Source: Blastocatellia bacterium (GTDB lineage: Bacteria > Acidobacteriota > Blastocatellia > HR10). From it: a stretch of DNA of 64,000 nt. The position numbers and the translations under genes were made by a program. Each line of letters begins with the position of its first letter. The first letter of the stretch is position 1. Positions 26,944 through 34,037 of this stretch are shown piece after piece. The stretch covers positions 112,995 through 176,994 of the forward strand of contig JANWYV010000033.1 of assembly GCA_025055075.1 (NCBI GenBank), written 5' to 3'. The notes beneath the pieces are model-generated. The model was given only the letters and a program-made list of their open reading frames with translations. It ran no database searches and was not told the DNA's origin.

Positions 26944-27525
26944 ATGCCGGCCGTGGAATTGAAAAAGACGAGCGATCTTCCCTTGGACCTGCAACAGCTT
27001 GTGGCCATGTATGAGGCGTGGATTGGCGATACGGTCTTCGCCCGCGTCATCGCCCATCGGCCTGAGGCCTTTCGCGCCTTTCACGAGTTCTACCTCTCGC
27101 TGCTCAACGGTCGTGTCGAGTCTGAGATCAAGGAATTAGCGCGCTTGCGCTTGGCGCGATTGAATGGGTGCGAGTACTGAAAGGCGGCCAACCTCGCCTG
27201 GGCCAGGCGAAACGGCATTCCTGAAGAAAAGGTCGAGGGCGTTGACGATCCCGAGCGCGGACCGTTCACATCGCGCGAGCGTGCTATCCTGCGCGTGGCC
27301 GAATTGATGGCGCATCGGGCGGAGGCGGTGTTGGAGGGGACGGTCCTCGAGGAGGTGAAGCGAGAGCTGACCGATGAGGAGCTGGTAGAGGTGGGTATGT
27401 ACTTCGCCCTCGTCACGGGGTTCCAAAAGTTCAACACCGTGTTTCGCATCTTCTACGCGTGCGAGACCGATCCCCCGTGCCCGTCAGGGGAAACCGATTT
27501 GACAACCGGCTCTCCCATCGAGTAA
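26944..27525 (+). CDS. AhpD/carboxymuconolactone-decarboxylase-family protein, probable selenoprotein (UGA at codon 79)
   Basis: The frame from ATG 26944 (AAGGAGG upstream) reaches TGA at 27178-27180, then continues open and family-like to 27525, giving 193 residues with one internal UGA. The sequence around it is NGCEY-UGA-KAANLAWARRNGI. AhpD-family proteins carry the redox motif C-x-x-C here, so UGA falls exactly on the second Cys, making C76-E-Y-U79. The part after UGA keeps the family helices (SRERAILRVAELM, LTDEELVEVGMYFALVTGFQKFN) with no other lesion. A hairpin suited to a bacterial SECIS follows at 27187-27216. Selenocysteine forms of AhpD-like proteins are known. The likely role is thiol-peroxide or disulfide redox chemistry. 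A nonsense mutation or sequencing error is the alternative. The residue usually His three places after the motif is Asn. Confidence 0.75.
27187..27216 (+). promoter_or_regulatory. Putative bacterial SECIS element
   Basis: A seven-pair stem (27194-27200 with 27204-27210) closes a GGC loop whose first two bases are G. Below an internal loop, GCC (27187-27189) pairs with GGC (27214-27216). The apical loop begins 21 bases after the UGA, inside the range for bacterial SECIS elements, which need a G at the start of the loop. SelB binding is inferred. Confidence 0.6.
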
Positions 27526-27528
27526 AGT
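27499..27528 (+). promoter_or_regulatory. Putative promoter of the 27.6-50.8 kb operon
   Basis: A perfect TTGACA (27499-27504) is followed after 18 bases by TAAAGT (27523-27528). The hexamers lie in the last codons of the AhpD-like gene, and the operator begins at the next base. Confidence 0.55.
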
Positions 27529-27548
27529 TACCAAACGAGCGTTTGGTA
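27529..27548. promoter_or_regulatory. Operator C: perfect 9-2-9 dyad
   Basis: TACCAAACG-AG-CGTTTGGTA is the best copy of the operator found also at 5872 and 8067. It covers the expected transcription start and abuts the ribosome site of the next gene. The TetR gene at 39180 is in this transcription unit, so autoregulation is likely. Confidence 0.75.
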
Positions 27549-27561
27549 AAAGGAGGTGGCG

Positions 27562-27990
27562 GTGATTGGCGGACTGAATCACATCGCGCTTTTGGTCACG
27601 GACCTGGAGGCGAGCATCGAGCGATTTCAGCGGCTACTGGGTGCGACGCTGCTGGAACGGAGCTTCTTGCCGGAGTCGCGGACGGATGTCGCTGTGCTCG
27701 AGATCGAGGGCGTGCATCTGGAATTGCTCAGCGCCAAGGATCCGGACACGAAGGTCGGGCGCCTGCTCCGCGAGCGTGGCGAGGGCATCCATCATATCTC
27801 CTTTCACGCGTCGGGGATTGAGGAGGAGCTGGCGCGTCTTCGGGAACAAGGGGCGCGCGTCCTCGATCCGCAGCCGCGGACAGGACTGCATGGGCGGAAG
27901 ATCGCGTTCCTCAATATGGGGACGAGGGGGGAGATCCTCATCGAGTTAGCGGAGGAGCCGAACGAACGTGCGGAGGAAGGGAGCGCATGA
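27562..27990 (+). CDS. VOC family protein, methylmalonyl-CoA epimerase-like
   Basis: A 142-residue single-module VOC protein close to methylmalonyl-CoA epimerase: GGLNHIALLVTDLEASIERFQRLLGA, VHLELLSAKD, and GEGIHHISFHASGIEEEL. The metal ligands His (NHIAL), Glu (LELL) and His (GIHHI) are present. It is the first gene after operator C, just as another VOC gene follows operator B. The GTG at 27562 is chosen because AAAAGGAGG ends five bases upstream; a GTG at 27556 lies in that site. Its stop overlaps the next start. Confidence 0.85.
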   Translation: MIGGLNHIALLVTDLEASIERFQRLLGATLLERSFLPESRTDVAVLEIEGVHLELLSAKDPDTKVGRLLRERGEGIHHISFHASGIEEELARLREQGARVLDPQPRTGLHGRKIAFLNMGTRGEILIELAEEPNERAEEGSA

Positions 27991-28841
27991 AGGGAGCCAT
28001 TGACGTTTGGTGTAATCCGTTCACGCCATCAGGGATCAAGCATCTCTTCCTCGATAACGAGGAAGTCTACTTCATGATGGGGATCCAGTGGGGGCGCGCC
28101 GCCAACATGAAGGGCTATGAGCCCCGCGAATTTATCGCCATGATGGATCGGCTCGGCATCGAGAAAGTGTGCGTGCCGGCGCTCAAGCAAGCGTTCTACC
28201 GGAAGAACAAGATGGGGGCGGATTTCTCCTATGAGGAGATCGCCGAGCTCGTTCGGGCATATCCGGGGCGGATCGTAGGATTGGCGGGCATCAATCCCTT
28301 CGAGCGCATGGCGGGCGTGCGGCGACTCGAGTATGCTGTCCGGGAATATGGATTTCGGGGCGCGCACATTCATCCCTATGGCTTTGGTTTACCGCTCAAC
28401 GCTGCCGAATGGTATCCCTTCTACGCCAAGTGCGCGGAGCTGGACATCCCGATTGTGATTCAGACCGGTCATTCGGCCGAATTCATGCCGAGCGCTTGTG
28501 GTCGTCCGATCCTCCTCGATGATGTCGCCCTCTATTTTCCCGAACTGCGTTTGGTCGCCGCCCATACGGGATGGCCATGGGTGGAGGAGCTGATCGCCTT
28601 AGCGTGGAAGCATCCGAACGTGTACATCGCCGTCAGCGGGCACGCTCCTCGGTATTGGGATAAGTCGCTCGTTCATTTCCTCAATTCGCGCGGCATTGGG
28701 AAGGTCATGTGGGGGACGGATTACCCGCTCATCCTGCATGAAGAGAGCCTCACGCAGATAGAGCAACTTGGGTTGAAGCCTGAGGCGAAACAAGCGCTCC
28801 TACGGGATACGGCCGTGAAGGTCTTCAAGTTCGAGGAGTGA
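27987..28841 (+). CDS. Amidohydrolase-2 family protein without the HxH metal motif
   Basis: A 284-residue TIM-barrel protein of the ACMSD/amidohydrolase-2 family. Retained motifs are GAHIHPYGFGLPLN, LVAAHTGWPW, and KVMWGTDYPL with its Asp. The first strand, normally IDxHxH with two metal-binding His, reads IDVWCNPFTP, so both are lost. Decarboxylation or hydrolysis of a beta-keto or ring-opened acyl intermediate would be the family expectation, but altered metal binding makes the reaction uncertain. ATGA overlap couples it to the VOC gene. Confidence 0.75.
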   Translation: MKGAIDVWCNPFTPSGIKHLFLDNEEVYFMMGIQWGRAANMKGYEPREFIAMMDRLGIEKVCVPALKQAFYRKNKMGADFSYEEIAELVRAYPGRIVGLAGINPFERMAGVRRLEYAVREYGFRGAHIHPYGFGLPLNAAEWYPFYAKCAELDIPIVIQTGHSAEFMPSACGRPILLDDVALYFPELRLVAAHTGWPWVEELIALAWKHPNVYIAVSGHAPRYWDKSLVHFLNSRGIGKVMWGTDYPLILHEESLTQIEQLGLKPEAKQALLRDTAVKVFKFEE

Positions 28842-28844
28842 GCG

Positions 28845-29636
28845 ATGTCCGATTATCGCTTCCTGACGATCGCGCGGGCCGATGGCGTGGCCGAGGTGAT
28901 CGTGTGTAAGCCGCCGAAGAATACATTGGATCCGGAGCTATACGAGGAACTCGTTCGGGTGAGTGCGGAATTAGAGACGGATGAAGAGACGCGCGCCATC
29001 GTCTTCGCCAGTGGCGTGGAGGACATCTTCATCGCCGGCGCGGACATCAAGCAGATGGCCGAGTATCGGTTCGAGCGAGAGCCGCTCGAGCGGAAGATCG
29101 AACTGGTGCATGCGACCTTCAACCACATCGAACGTCTCTCCAAACCGACCATCGCGGCCATCACCGGGCATGCGCTGGGCGGGGGGTGCGAACTGGCACT
29201 GGCCTTAGACTTTCGCTTCATGTCCAGGGGAACGCCGCGCATTGGGCTTCCGGAGATTCGGCTAGGCATCCTCCCAGGAGGGGGGGGGACGCAGCGTCTC
29301 CCGCGGTTGATCGGCCGCGCGCGCGCCGCAGAGCTGATCATGACGGGGGAGCTGGTGGACGCCGATCGAGCGGAAGCCATTGGGCTGATCACGCGGGCGT
29401 GCGAGCCGGAGCGCACGCGTGAGGAAGCACGCGCATTCGCGCACCGTCTGGCGGCTCAAGCTCCTGTGGCTCTGCGCGCGATCAAACGCTGTTTGGTCGA
29501 GTCGACAGAGGTGACATTGGCGGAGGGATTGGAGATCGAGAAGCGATATTGCCTGCATGCGCTCCTCTCTGAAGACGCGCGGGAGGGGATCGCCGCTTTC
29601 CTCGAAAAACGTCTTCCTCGGTGGAAAGGACGATGA
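28845..29636 (+). CDS. Enoyl-CoA hydratase/isomerase family protein
   Basis: A 263-residue crotonase. The oxyanion-hole region FIAGADIKQM and GHALGGGCELALALD, and the second site LPEIRLGILPGGGGTQRLPRLIG, contain both Glu residues used by true hydratases. Hydration of a trans-2-enoyl-CoA is the expected reaction. It is followed by an ATGA overlap with the thiolase-like gene. Confidence 0.9.
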   Translation: MSDYRFLTIARADGVAEVIVCKPPKNTLDPELYEELVRVSAELETDEETRAIVFASGVEDIFIAGADIKQMAEYRFEREPLERKIELVHATFNHIERLSKPTIAAITGHALGGGCELALALDFRFMSRGTPRIGLPEIRLGILPGGGGTQRLPRLIGRARAAELIMTGELVDADRAEAIGLITRACEPERTREEARAFAHRLAAQAPVALRAIKRCLVESTEVTLAEGLEIEKRYCLHALLSEDAREGIAAFLEKRLPRWKGR

Positions 29637-30751
29637 AACGGGTCGCAATCATCGGAGCCACGCAGACGCGATTTGAGGCTCGAAAGGCCTCGCTCGCGTT
29701 TAACGAACTGGTCTATGGGGTTGTCCGGGAGCTGCTCGACCGCACGGAGATCTCGATGCACGAGATCGAGAGCATGGTGACGGCCTCGCAAGACGCTTAC
29801 GATGGGAAGACCATCTCTGGGATGGCCATCAATGAAGTCGTGGGCGCTTACTTGAAATCTGAGGCGAAAGTCGCGGCCGATGGTCTTCAGGCGTTGCTCT
29901 ATGGAGTCGCGCGCGTCCTCTCCGGCGAGTTCGACCTGACGCTCGTCGTCGCCCACTGCAAAGAATCTGTGGGGCAGCCGTCGGCGATCACCGGGCTCAT
30001 GTTCGATCCTTTTGTTCAACGGCCCCTGGGGCTTGATGAATTGACGGCCGCGGCGCTTCAAGCGCGCCGCTACTGCCGGAAGCGAGGACTCGCGCCGGAA
30101 GATGTCGCGCTCGTCTCCGTGAAAGCCCATCGTCACGCGCTCAAGAATCCGTATGCCCTGCGAGCCGGAACGTTCACTGTGGAGGATGTGCTGGCCTCGC
30201 CTATTTTGGCCGATCCCATCCACGAGCTGGAGGCAGCGCCACGTTCCGATGGTGCGTGTGCCCTGCTCTTGGCGAGCGAGGAGCGAGCGCGTCAGCTCAC
30301 GGACTGTCCGGTATATGTTGTCGGCGTTGGGAATTGCACCGACGCCTATTGGACGGAGCGCGACGTGGCCGAGGCTGATGCGCTTCGGGAAGCTGCGCGG
30401 CGCGCCTATGCCATGGCGGACATTAACGATCCCGCCCACGAGATTGACGTCGTGGAGATCTCGGCACGGTATGCGCATGAAGAGCTGATGGCCATTGAGG
30501 CGCTCGGCCTCCATCCTGCGCCGGTGGAGTTGATCGCGCAAGAACGGGCTGGGTTCATCAACCCTTCTGGAGGGCCGCTCTGTGGGAATCCGCCGACCGT
30601 CAGTGGACTCGCTCGCGCTATCGAGGCCTACTGGCAATTGAGCGGAGAGGCGGGGGAGCGTCAAATCGAAGGGGCGCGCGTGGCCTTGGCTCACGGCGCT
30701 GGTGGTATCTGTGGTCAAAATCAAACGGTAGTGATCCTGAGACGGGAGTGA
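29633..30751 (+). CDS. Thiolase-fold protein without catalytic Cys (Ltp-like, DUF35-associated)
   Basis: A 372-residue thiolase-superfamily protein of the SCP2/lipid-transfer type. The start overlaps the hydratase stop. At the place of the nucleophilic Cys (usually N-x-C-x-S-G) it reads KVAADGLQAL. The His motif (E-x-H-D) reads EISARYAHEEL, and GHPIGA is NPSGGPLCGNPPTVSG. It therefore cannot do standard thiolysis. It forms a tandem with another Cys-less paralogue and two DUF35 genes. That set resembles the steroid side-chain aldolase system Ltp2-ChsH2, where a thiolase-like protein with a DUF35 partner cleaves a C-C bond by retro-aldol chemistry. This functional transfer is inference. Confidence 0.75.
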   Translation: MKRVAIIGATQTRFEARKASLAFNELVYGVVRELLDRTEISMHEIESMVTASQDAYDGKTISGMAINEVVGAYLKSEAKVAADGLQALLYGVARVLSGEFDLTLVVAHCKESVGQPSAITGLMFDPFVQRPLGLDELTAAALQARRYCRKRGLAPEDVALVSVKAHRHALKNPYALRAGTFTVEDVLASPILADPIHELEAAPRSDGACALLLASEERARQLTDCPVYVVGVGNCTDAYWTERDVAEADALREAARRAYAMADINDPAHEIDVVEISARYAHEELMAIEALGLHPAPVELIAQERAGFINPSGGPLCGNPPTVSGLARAIEAYWQLSGEAGERQIEGARVALAHGAGGICGQNQTVVILRRE

Positions 30752-30757
30752 ACGGGT

Positions 30758-31921
30758 ATGCCGCGACGCGTCGCCATCATCGCCACGGGACAGACCAAGC
30801 ATGCGGCGCGACGGCTGGATGTGAACATCCGCGAGTTGATCTCTGAGGCCGTCATCCGCGCGCTGCAAGATGCCGATCTGACAATGCAGCAGATCGACGC
30901 TGTGCTGCTCAGCAACATGGAGCCGTTCGAGGGGTTCCTCTTTCCCGAGCTGTGGGCCGTCGAAGGGTGGGGGGGATACATGAAGCCCTCGGTGAAGTTC
31001 AATACGGGAGGGACGGTGGGGACGACGACGGCCATCGCGGCGTATTACTATGTCGCCAGCGGGATCTACGACGTGGTGATGGCCATCGGATTTCAGAAAC
31101 AATCCGAGGGACATACGCAAACGGCCATCACGACCGTGGGCGACCCCATCTGGGAACGATCGATCATGGCTGGGGCGATTGGGAATTTCGCCGTCATGGC
31201 GACGACCTACATGCACGAGAGCGGAGTGACTGAAGAACAAGCGGCAAAAGCGGCCGTCAAGGCACGGCGCAACGCATGTCTCAACGAGTACGCCCATTTG
31301 CAGATGCCTGATATCACGGTCGAGGACGTCTTGAAGTCGGAGATGCTCGCCTATCCGGTGAAGCGGCTCGATATGTGTCCGCAGTCGGATGGGGCGGTGG
31401 CCGTCATCTTCGCCGAAGAGTCGAAGGCGCAACGGCTGTGTCCGCGTCCAGCCTGGGTCAAGGCCGTCGCGACAGCGCACGAACAGCAGTACATGGGGGA
31501 TAGCCCCAAACGCTTGGCCGAGATGCGGAGTTTGATCGCAGCGTCGCGTCGCGCCTATCAAGCGGCGGGGATTACGAACCCACGCAAAGAGCTCGATGTC
31601 GCCGAGATCTACGAGGTCGCCTCCTTCGCGGAGTTGGCCATGTACGAGAACCTTGGCTTCTGCGAACGTGGTGAAGGTGGAAAGCTCATAGATATGGGCG
31701 TCACGGAGCTCACTGGGGAGTTGCCGGTGAATCCTTCCGGAGGCGTCATGTCCACGAATCCCATTGGGGCCACGGCGCTCATTCGCGTCGCCGAGGCGGC
31801 TTTGCAGATCATGGGGAAAGCCGGGCGGCGGCAGGTCGAAGGAGCGCGGATGGCATTGGCGACAGGCTATGGGGGGAATGCGTGGACCGATATTATGATT
31901 CTGAGTCGGGAGAAACCATGA
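30758..31921 (+). CDS. Thiolase-fold protein without catalytic Cys (Ltp2-like aldolase candidate)
   Basis: A 387-residue thiolase-like protein. The nucleophile segment is VKFNTGGTVGTTTAIAA (Gly at the Cys position), the usual H-D motif is AEIYEVASFAEL (Tyr instead of His), and the GHP motif is STNPIGATAL. Substitution of thiolase His/Cys by other residues including Tyr is seen in Ltp2-type retro-aldolases. It overlaps the first DUF35 gene by ATGA, as expected of a complex partner. Its last codons belong to a 39-base tandem duplication. Confidence 0.8.
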   Translation: MPRRVAIIATGQTKHAARRLDVNIRELISEAVIRALQDADLTMQQIDAVLLSNMEPFEGFLFPELWAVEGWGGYMKPSVKFNTGGTVGTTTAIAAYYYVASGIYDVVMAIGFQKQSEGHTQTAITTVGDPIWERSIMAGAIGNFAVMATTYMHESGVTEEQAAKAAVKARRNACLNEYAHLQMPDITVEDVLKSEMLAYPVKRLDMCPQSDGAVAVIFAEESKAQRLCPRPAWVKAVATAHEQQYMGDSPKRLAEMRSLIAASRRAYQAAGITNPRKELDVAEIYEVASFAELAMYENLGFCERGEGGKLIDMGVTELTGELPVNPSGGVMSTNPIGATALIRVAEAALQIMGKAGRRQVEGARMALATGYGGNAWTDIMILSREKP

Positions 31922-31980
31922 GTGGGGAATCGCCGAAGCTTCAGTCAGGAGAAACCGTGAGTGAGGAATCGCCGATGCTT
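31903..31980 (+). repeat. 39-base imperfect tandem duplication spanning a start codon
   Basis: Units 31903-31941 and 31942-31980 match at 34 of 39 bases. Each holds a GGAGAAAC or GGGAGAAAC ribosome-site-like string and an in-frame start (ATG 31918, GTG 31957). The duplication copies the thiolase 3' end and DUF35 5' end, giving the DUF35 protein two similar 13-residue N-terminal units. Confidence 0.8.
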
Positions 31981-32424
31981 CGCGTCGAGTTCTTTCTGAA
32001 CACCGAATATCACTACGCGGTCGGTCACTACGGAACGCGATTCTTCACCGAGCTGCGCGATCACGCGCGGATCATGGGAATGCGGTGCCCGGAGTGCGGA
32101 CGCGTGTATATTCCGCCGCGGCCTGTATGCGGCATCTGCTATCGTGAGCTGCAGGAGTGGGTCGAAGTCGGCCCGGAGGGGACGATCGTCGGTTGGACTG
32201 TCGTGCGCATCCCGTTCATTGACCCGATGACGGGGGAGCAGCGCCCCGTCCCCTATGGGTTCGCCATTATCCGATTGGATGGCGCTTCGACGAGTCTCTA
32301 TCACTTTCTAGATGAAACCGACGAGAGTAAGATTGCCGTCGGGAAACGCGTGCGCGCCGTCTTCCGCGAACAACGTGAAGGATCATTGCGAGACATATTG
32401 TATTTTCGTCTCCTTGAGGACTGA
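31918..32424 (+). CDS. DUF35 OB-fold/zinc-ribbon protein (acyl-CoA-associated)
   Basis: A 168-residue protein with a rubredoxin-like zinc ribbon (MRCPECGRVYIPPRPVCGICYRELQEWVEV) followed by an OB-fold (IVGWTVVRIPF, YGFAIIRLDGAST). DUF35 proteins bind acyl-CoA and partner with thiolase-like enzymes, as ChsH2 does with Ltp2. Two starts are possible because of the tandem duplication: ATG 31918, overlapping the previous stop, and GTG 31957. The zinc ribbon starts after residue 55. Confidence 0.85.
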   Translation: MSGESPKLQSGETVSEESPMLRVEFFLNTEYHYAVGHYGTRFFTELRDHARIMGMRCPECGRVYIPPRPVCGICYRELQEWVEVGPEGTIVGWTVVRIPFIDPMTGEQRPVPYGFAIIRLDGASTSLYHFLDETDESKIAVGKRVRAVFREQREGSLRDILYFRLLED

Positions 32425-32425
32425 G

Positions 32426-32842
32426 ATGAGCGAATGGGTTGTTCATCAGAGGATTCGCATCCCCTTCGAATATACGGCAGGTCGGACGATATCGCGCTTC
32501 CTCATGGGACTGGCTGAGCGTCGCATTTGGGCGACGCGATGTGGAGAGTGCGGGCGCGTGTACGTCCCGCCCCTCGGATTCTGCGGGCGATGCTGGCGGG
32601 AGATCGCGGAATGGCGCGAGTTGCCGGATGAGGGGGAGTTGGTGAGCTACACGGTGCGCCCAATAGAACCGCCGGTGATTCTCGGCCTGATTCGACTGGA
32701 TGGCGCGGATACTCATCTCGTGCATCGTCTGGGAGAGGTGGAGCCGACCGAGCTGGAGCAAGTGGTCCGCGTTCGCGCCGTATGGCGCCAGGAGCGCACA
32801 GGGAGCATCTTGGACATCGTCTATTTCGCTCCCGTCAGGTGA
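32426..32842 (+). CDS. DUF35 OB-fold/zinc-ribbon protein (second copy)
   Basis: A 138-residue DUF35 protein, with zinc ribbon TRCGECGRVYVPPLGFCGRCWREIAEW and OB-fold (ELVSYTVRPIEPPVILGLIRLDGAD). It starts one base after the stop of the first DUF35 gene. Two thiolase-like and two DUF35 genes in a row suggest a heteromeric complex. The frame upstream of 32426 overlaps the neighbour and has no family sequence. Confidence 0.85.
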   Translation: MSEWVVHQRIRIPFEYTAGRTISRFLMGLAERRIWATRCGECGRVYVPPLGFCGRCWREIAEWRELPDEGELVSYTVRPIEPPVILGLIRLDGADTHLVHRLGEVEPTELEQVVRVRAVWRQERTGSILDIVYFAPVR

Positions 32843-32872
32843 TCGGCTCTTCGGAGAAGGAGGGATCCAGCG

Positions 32873-34021
32873 ATGGACTTCGGATTCACGGAGGAACAGC
32901 TACAAATCAAAAAAGCTGTGCGGGAATTCGCCCTTCGGGAGATCGCGCCTTATGTAGCCGCGTATGATCAGGAGGAGCGCTTCCCCGTTGAGATCGTCAG
33001 GAAGGCGGCGGCGCAGGGGTACATGGGGGGCGTCGTCCCGGTCGAGTATGGAGGGGCTGGGTTGGACCATGTCACCTATGCGCTCCTCATCGAGGAGATC
33101 TCGCGCGTGTGTCAGATCATCGGCTGTGCGCTCTCCTTCCCGAGCGGTCTGGCCGGTTCGGCGATCCTCCGCTATGGGACGGAGGAACAGAAGCAGAAGT
33201 ATCTGAAGCCTCTTGCGCAGGGCGAGGTGTTCGCCTCCGTGGCACTTACCGAACCGGGATCCGGTACGGACGTCGGCGCCATGCGCACGACATGCCGACG
33301 GGATGGAAAATACTACGTCCTCAACGGGGCGAAAGCATGGATCAGCTTCCTCGATGTGTGTGGTTGGGTGCTGACGTTCGCCACGCTTGATCGGAGTCTC
33401 AGGCATAAGGGAATTTGCGCGTTCATCGTCGAGCGAGGGACACCGGGAATGACGCTCCGCCCGTACAAACACAAACTGGGATTTCGACCGCTCTGCACCG
33501 GCGAAGTCGTCTTCGAGGACTGTCGGGTGCCGGTCGAGAATCGAATTGGCGAGGAGGGCGAGGGCTTTCGCGTCGCCATGTGCGCGGTGGAGAACGGGCG
33601 GTTGGGAGTGGCTGCGCGCGCTGTCGGGATGGCCCAAGCGTGTTTGGACGAAGTTCTTACGTACGCGCGCGAGCGCGTGGTCTTCGGTCAACCCATTGGG
33701 AAGTTCCAGCTCGTGCAATCCAAGATCACTGACATGGTCGTAGGGATCGAGAGCGCGCGCTATCTGACGTATCGGTTAGCGTGGCTCAAAGACCGCGGGG
33801 TGCCCGATGTGCGCCGCGAGGCTTCGATCGCCAAGATGGTGGCGACGGATGTGGCGCTGATGGCCGCGACGCATGCCGTCCAGATCTTCGGCGCTTACGG
33901 GTGCTCGGCCGAATATCCCGTCAGTCGGTACTATCGCGACGCCAAGGTCTTCCAGATCGTCGAAGGGGTCAACGAGCTACACCGCGTGCTCATCGCTGAA
34001 TACGCATTGGGCTATCGGTAG
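32873..34021 (+). CDS. Acyl-CoA dehydrogenase (SCAD/MCAD-type active site)
   Basis: A 382-residue flavoprotein that oxidises acyl-CoA to enoyl-CoA with ETF as acceptor. It shows ALTEPGSGTDVGAMRTTC (FAD/substrate site), ENGRLGVAARAVGMAQACLDEVLTYARERVVFGQPIGKFQ, and near the C-terminus FQIVEGVNELHRVL, where Glu364 takes the place of the MCAD catalytic base (YEG). Length is normal. GGAGGGATC supports the start. Confidence 0.93.
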   Translation: MDFGFTEEQLQIKKAVREFALREIAPYVAAYDQEERFPVEIVRKAAAQGYMGGVVPVEYGGAGLDHVTYALLIEEISRVCQIIGCALSFPSGLAGSAILRYGTEEQKQKYLKPLAQGEVFASVALTEPGSGTDVGAMRTTCRRDGKYYVLNGAKAWISFLDVCGWVLTFATLDRSLRHKGICAFIVERGTPGMTLRPYKHKLGFRPLCTGEVVFEDCRVPVENRIGEEGEGFRVAMCAVENGRLGVAARAVGMAQACLDEVLTYARERVVFGQPIGKFQLVQSKITDMVVGIESARYLTYRLAWLKDRGVPDVRREASIAKMVATDVALMAATHAVQIFGAYGCSAEYPVSRYYRDAKVFQIVEGVNELHRVLIAEYALGYR

Positions 34022-34037
34022 GGAGAGGAAGCGTCAT

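Noticed and set aside
27178..27180. Reading the UGA in the AhpD-like gene as a plain nonsense mutation
   Set aside because: The stop sits exactly on a redox Cys, the rest of the frame is intact, and a SECIS-like hairpin follows. Recoding is favoured, though reads should be checked.
29456..31561. A 701-codon open frame on the minus strand opposite the hydratase and thiolase-like genes
   Set aside because: It lies antisense to three well-supported genes, its translation resembles no family, and long antisense frames are common at this base composition.
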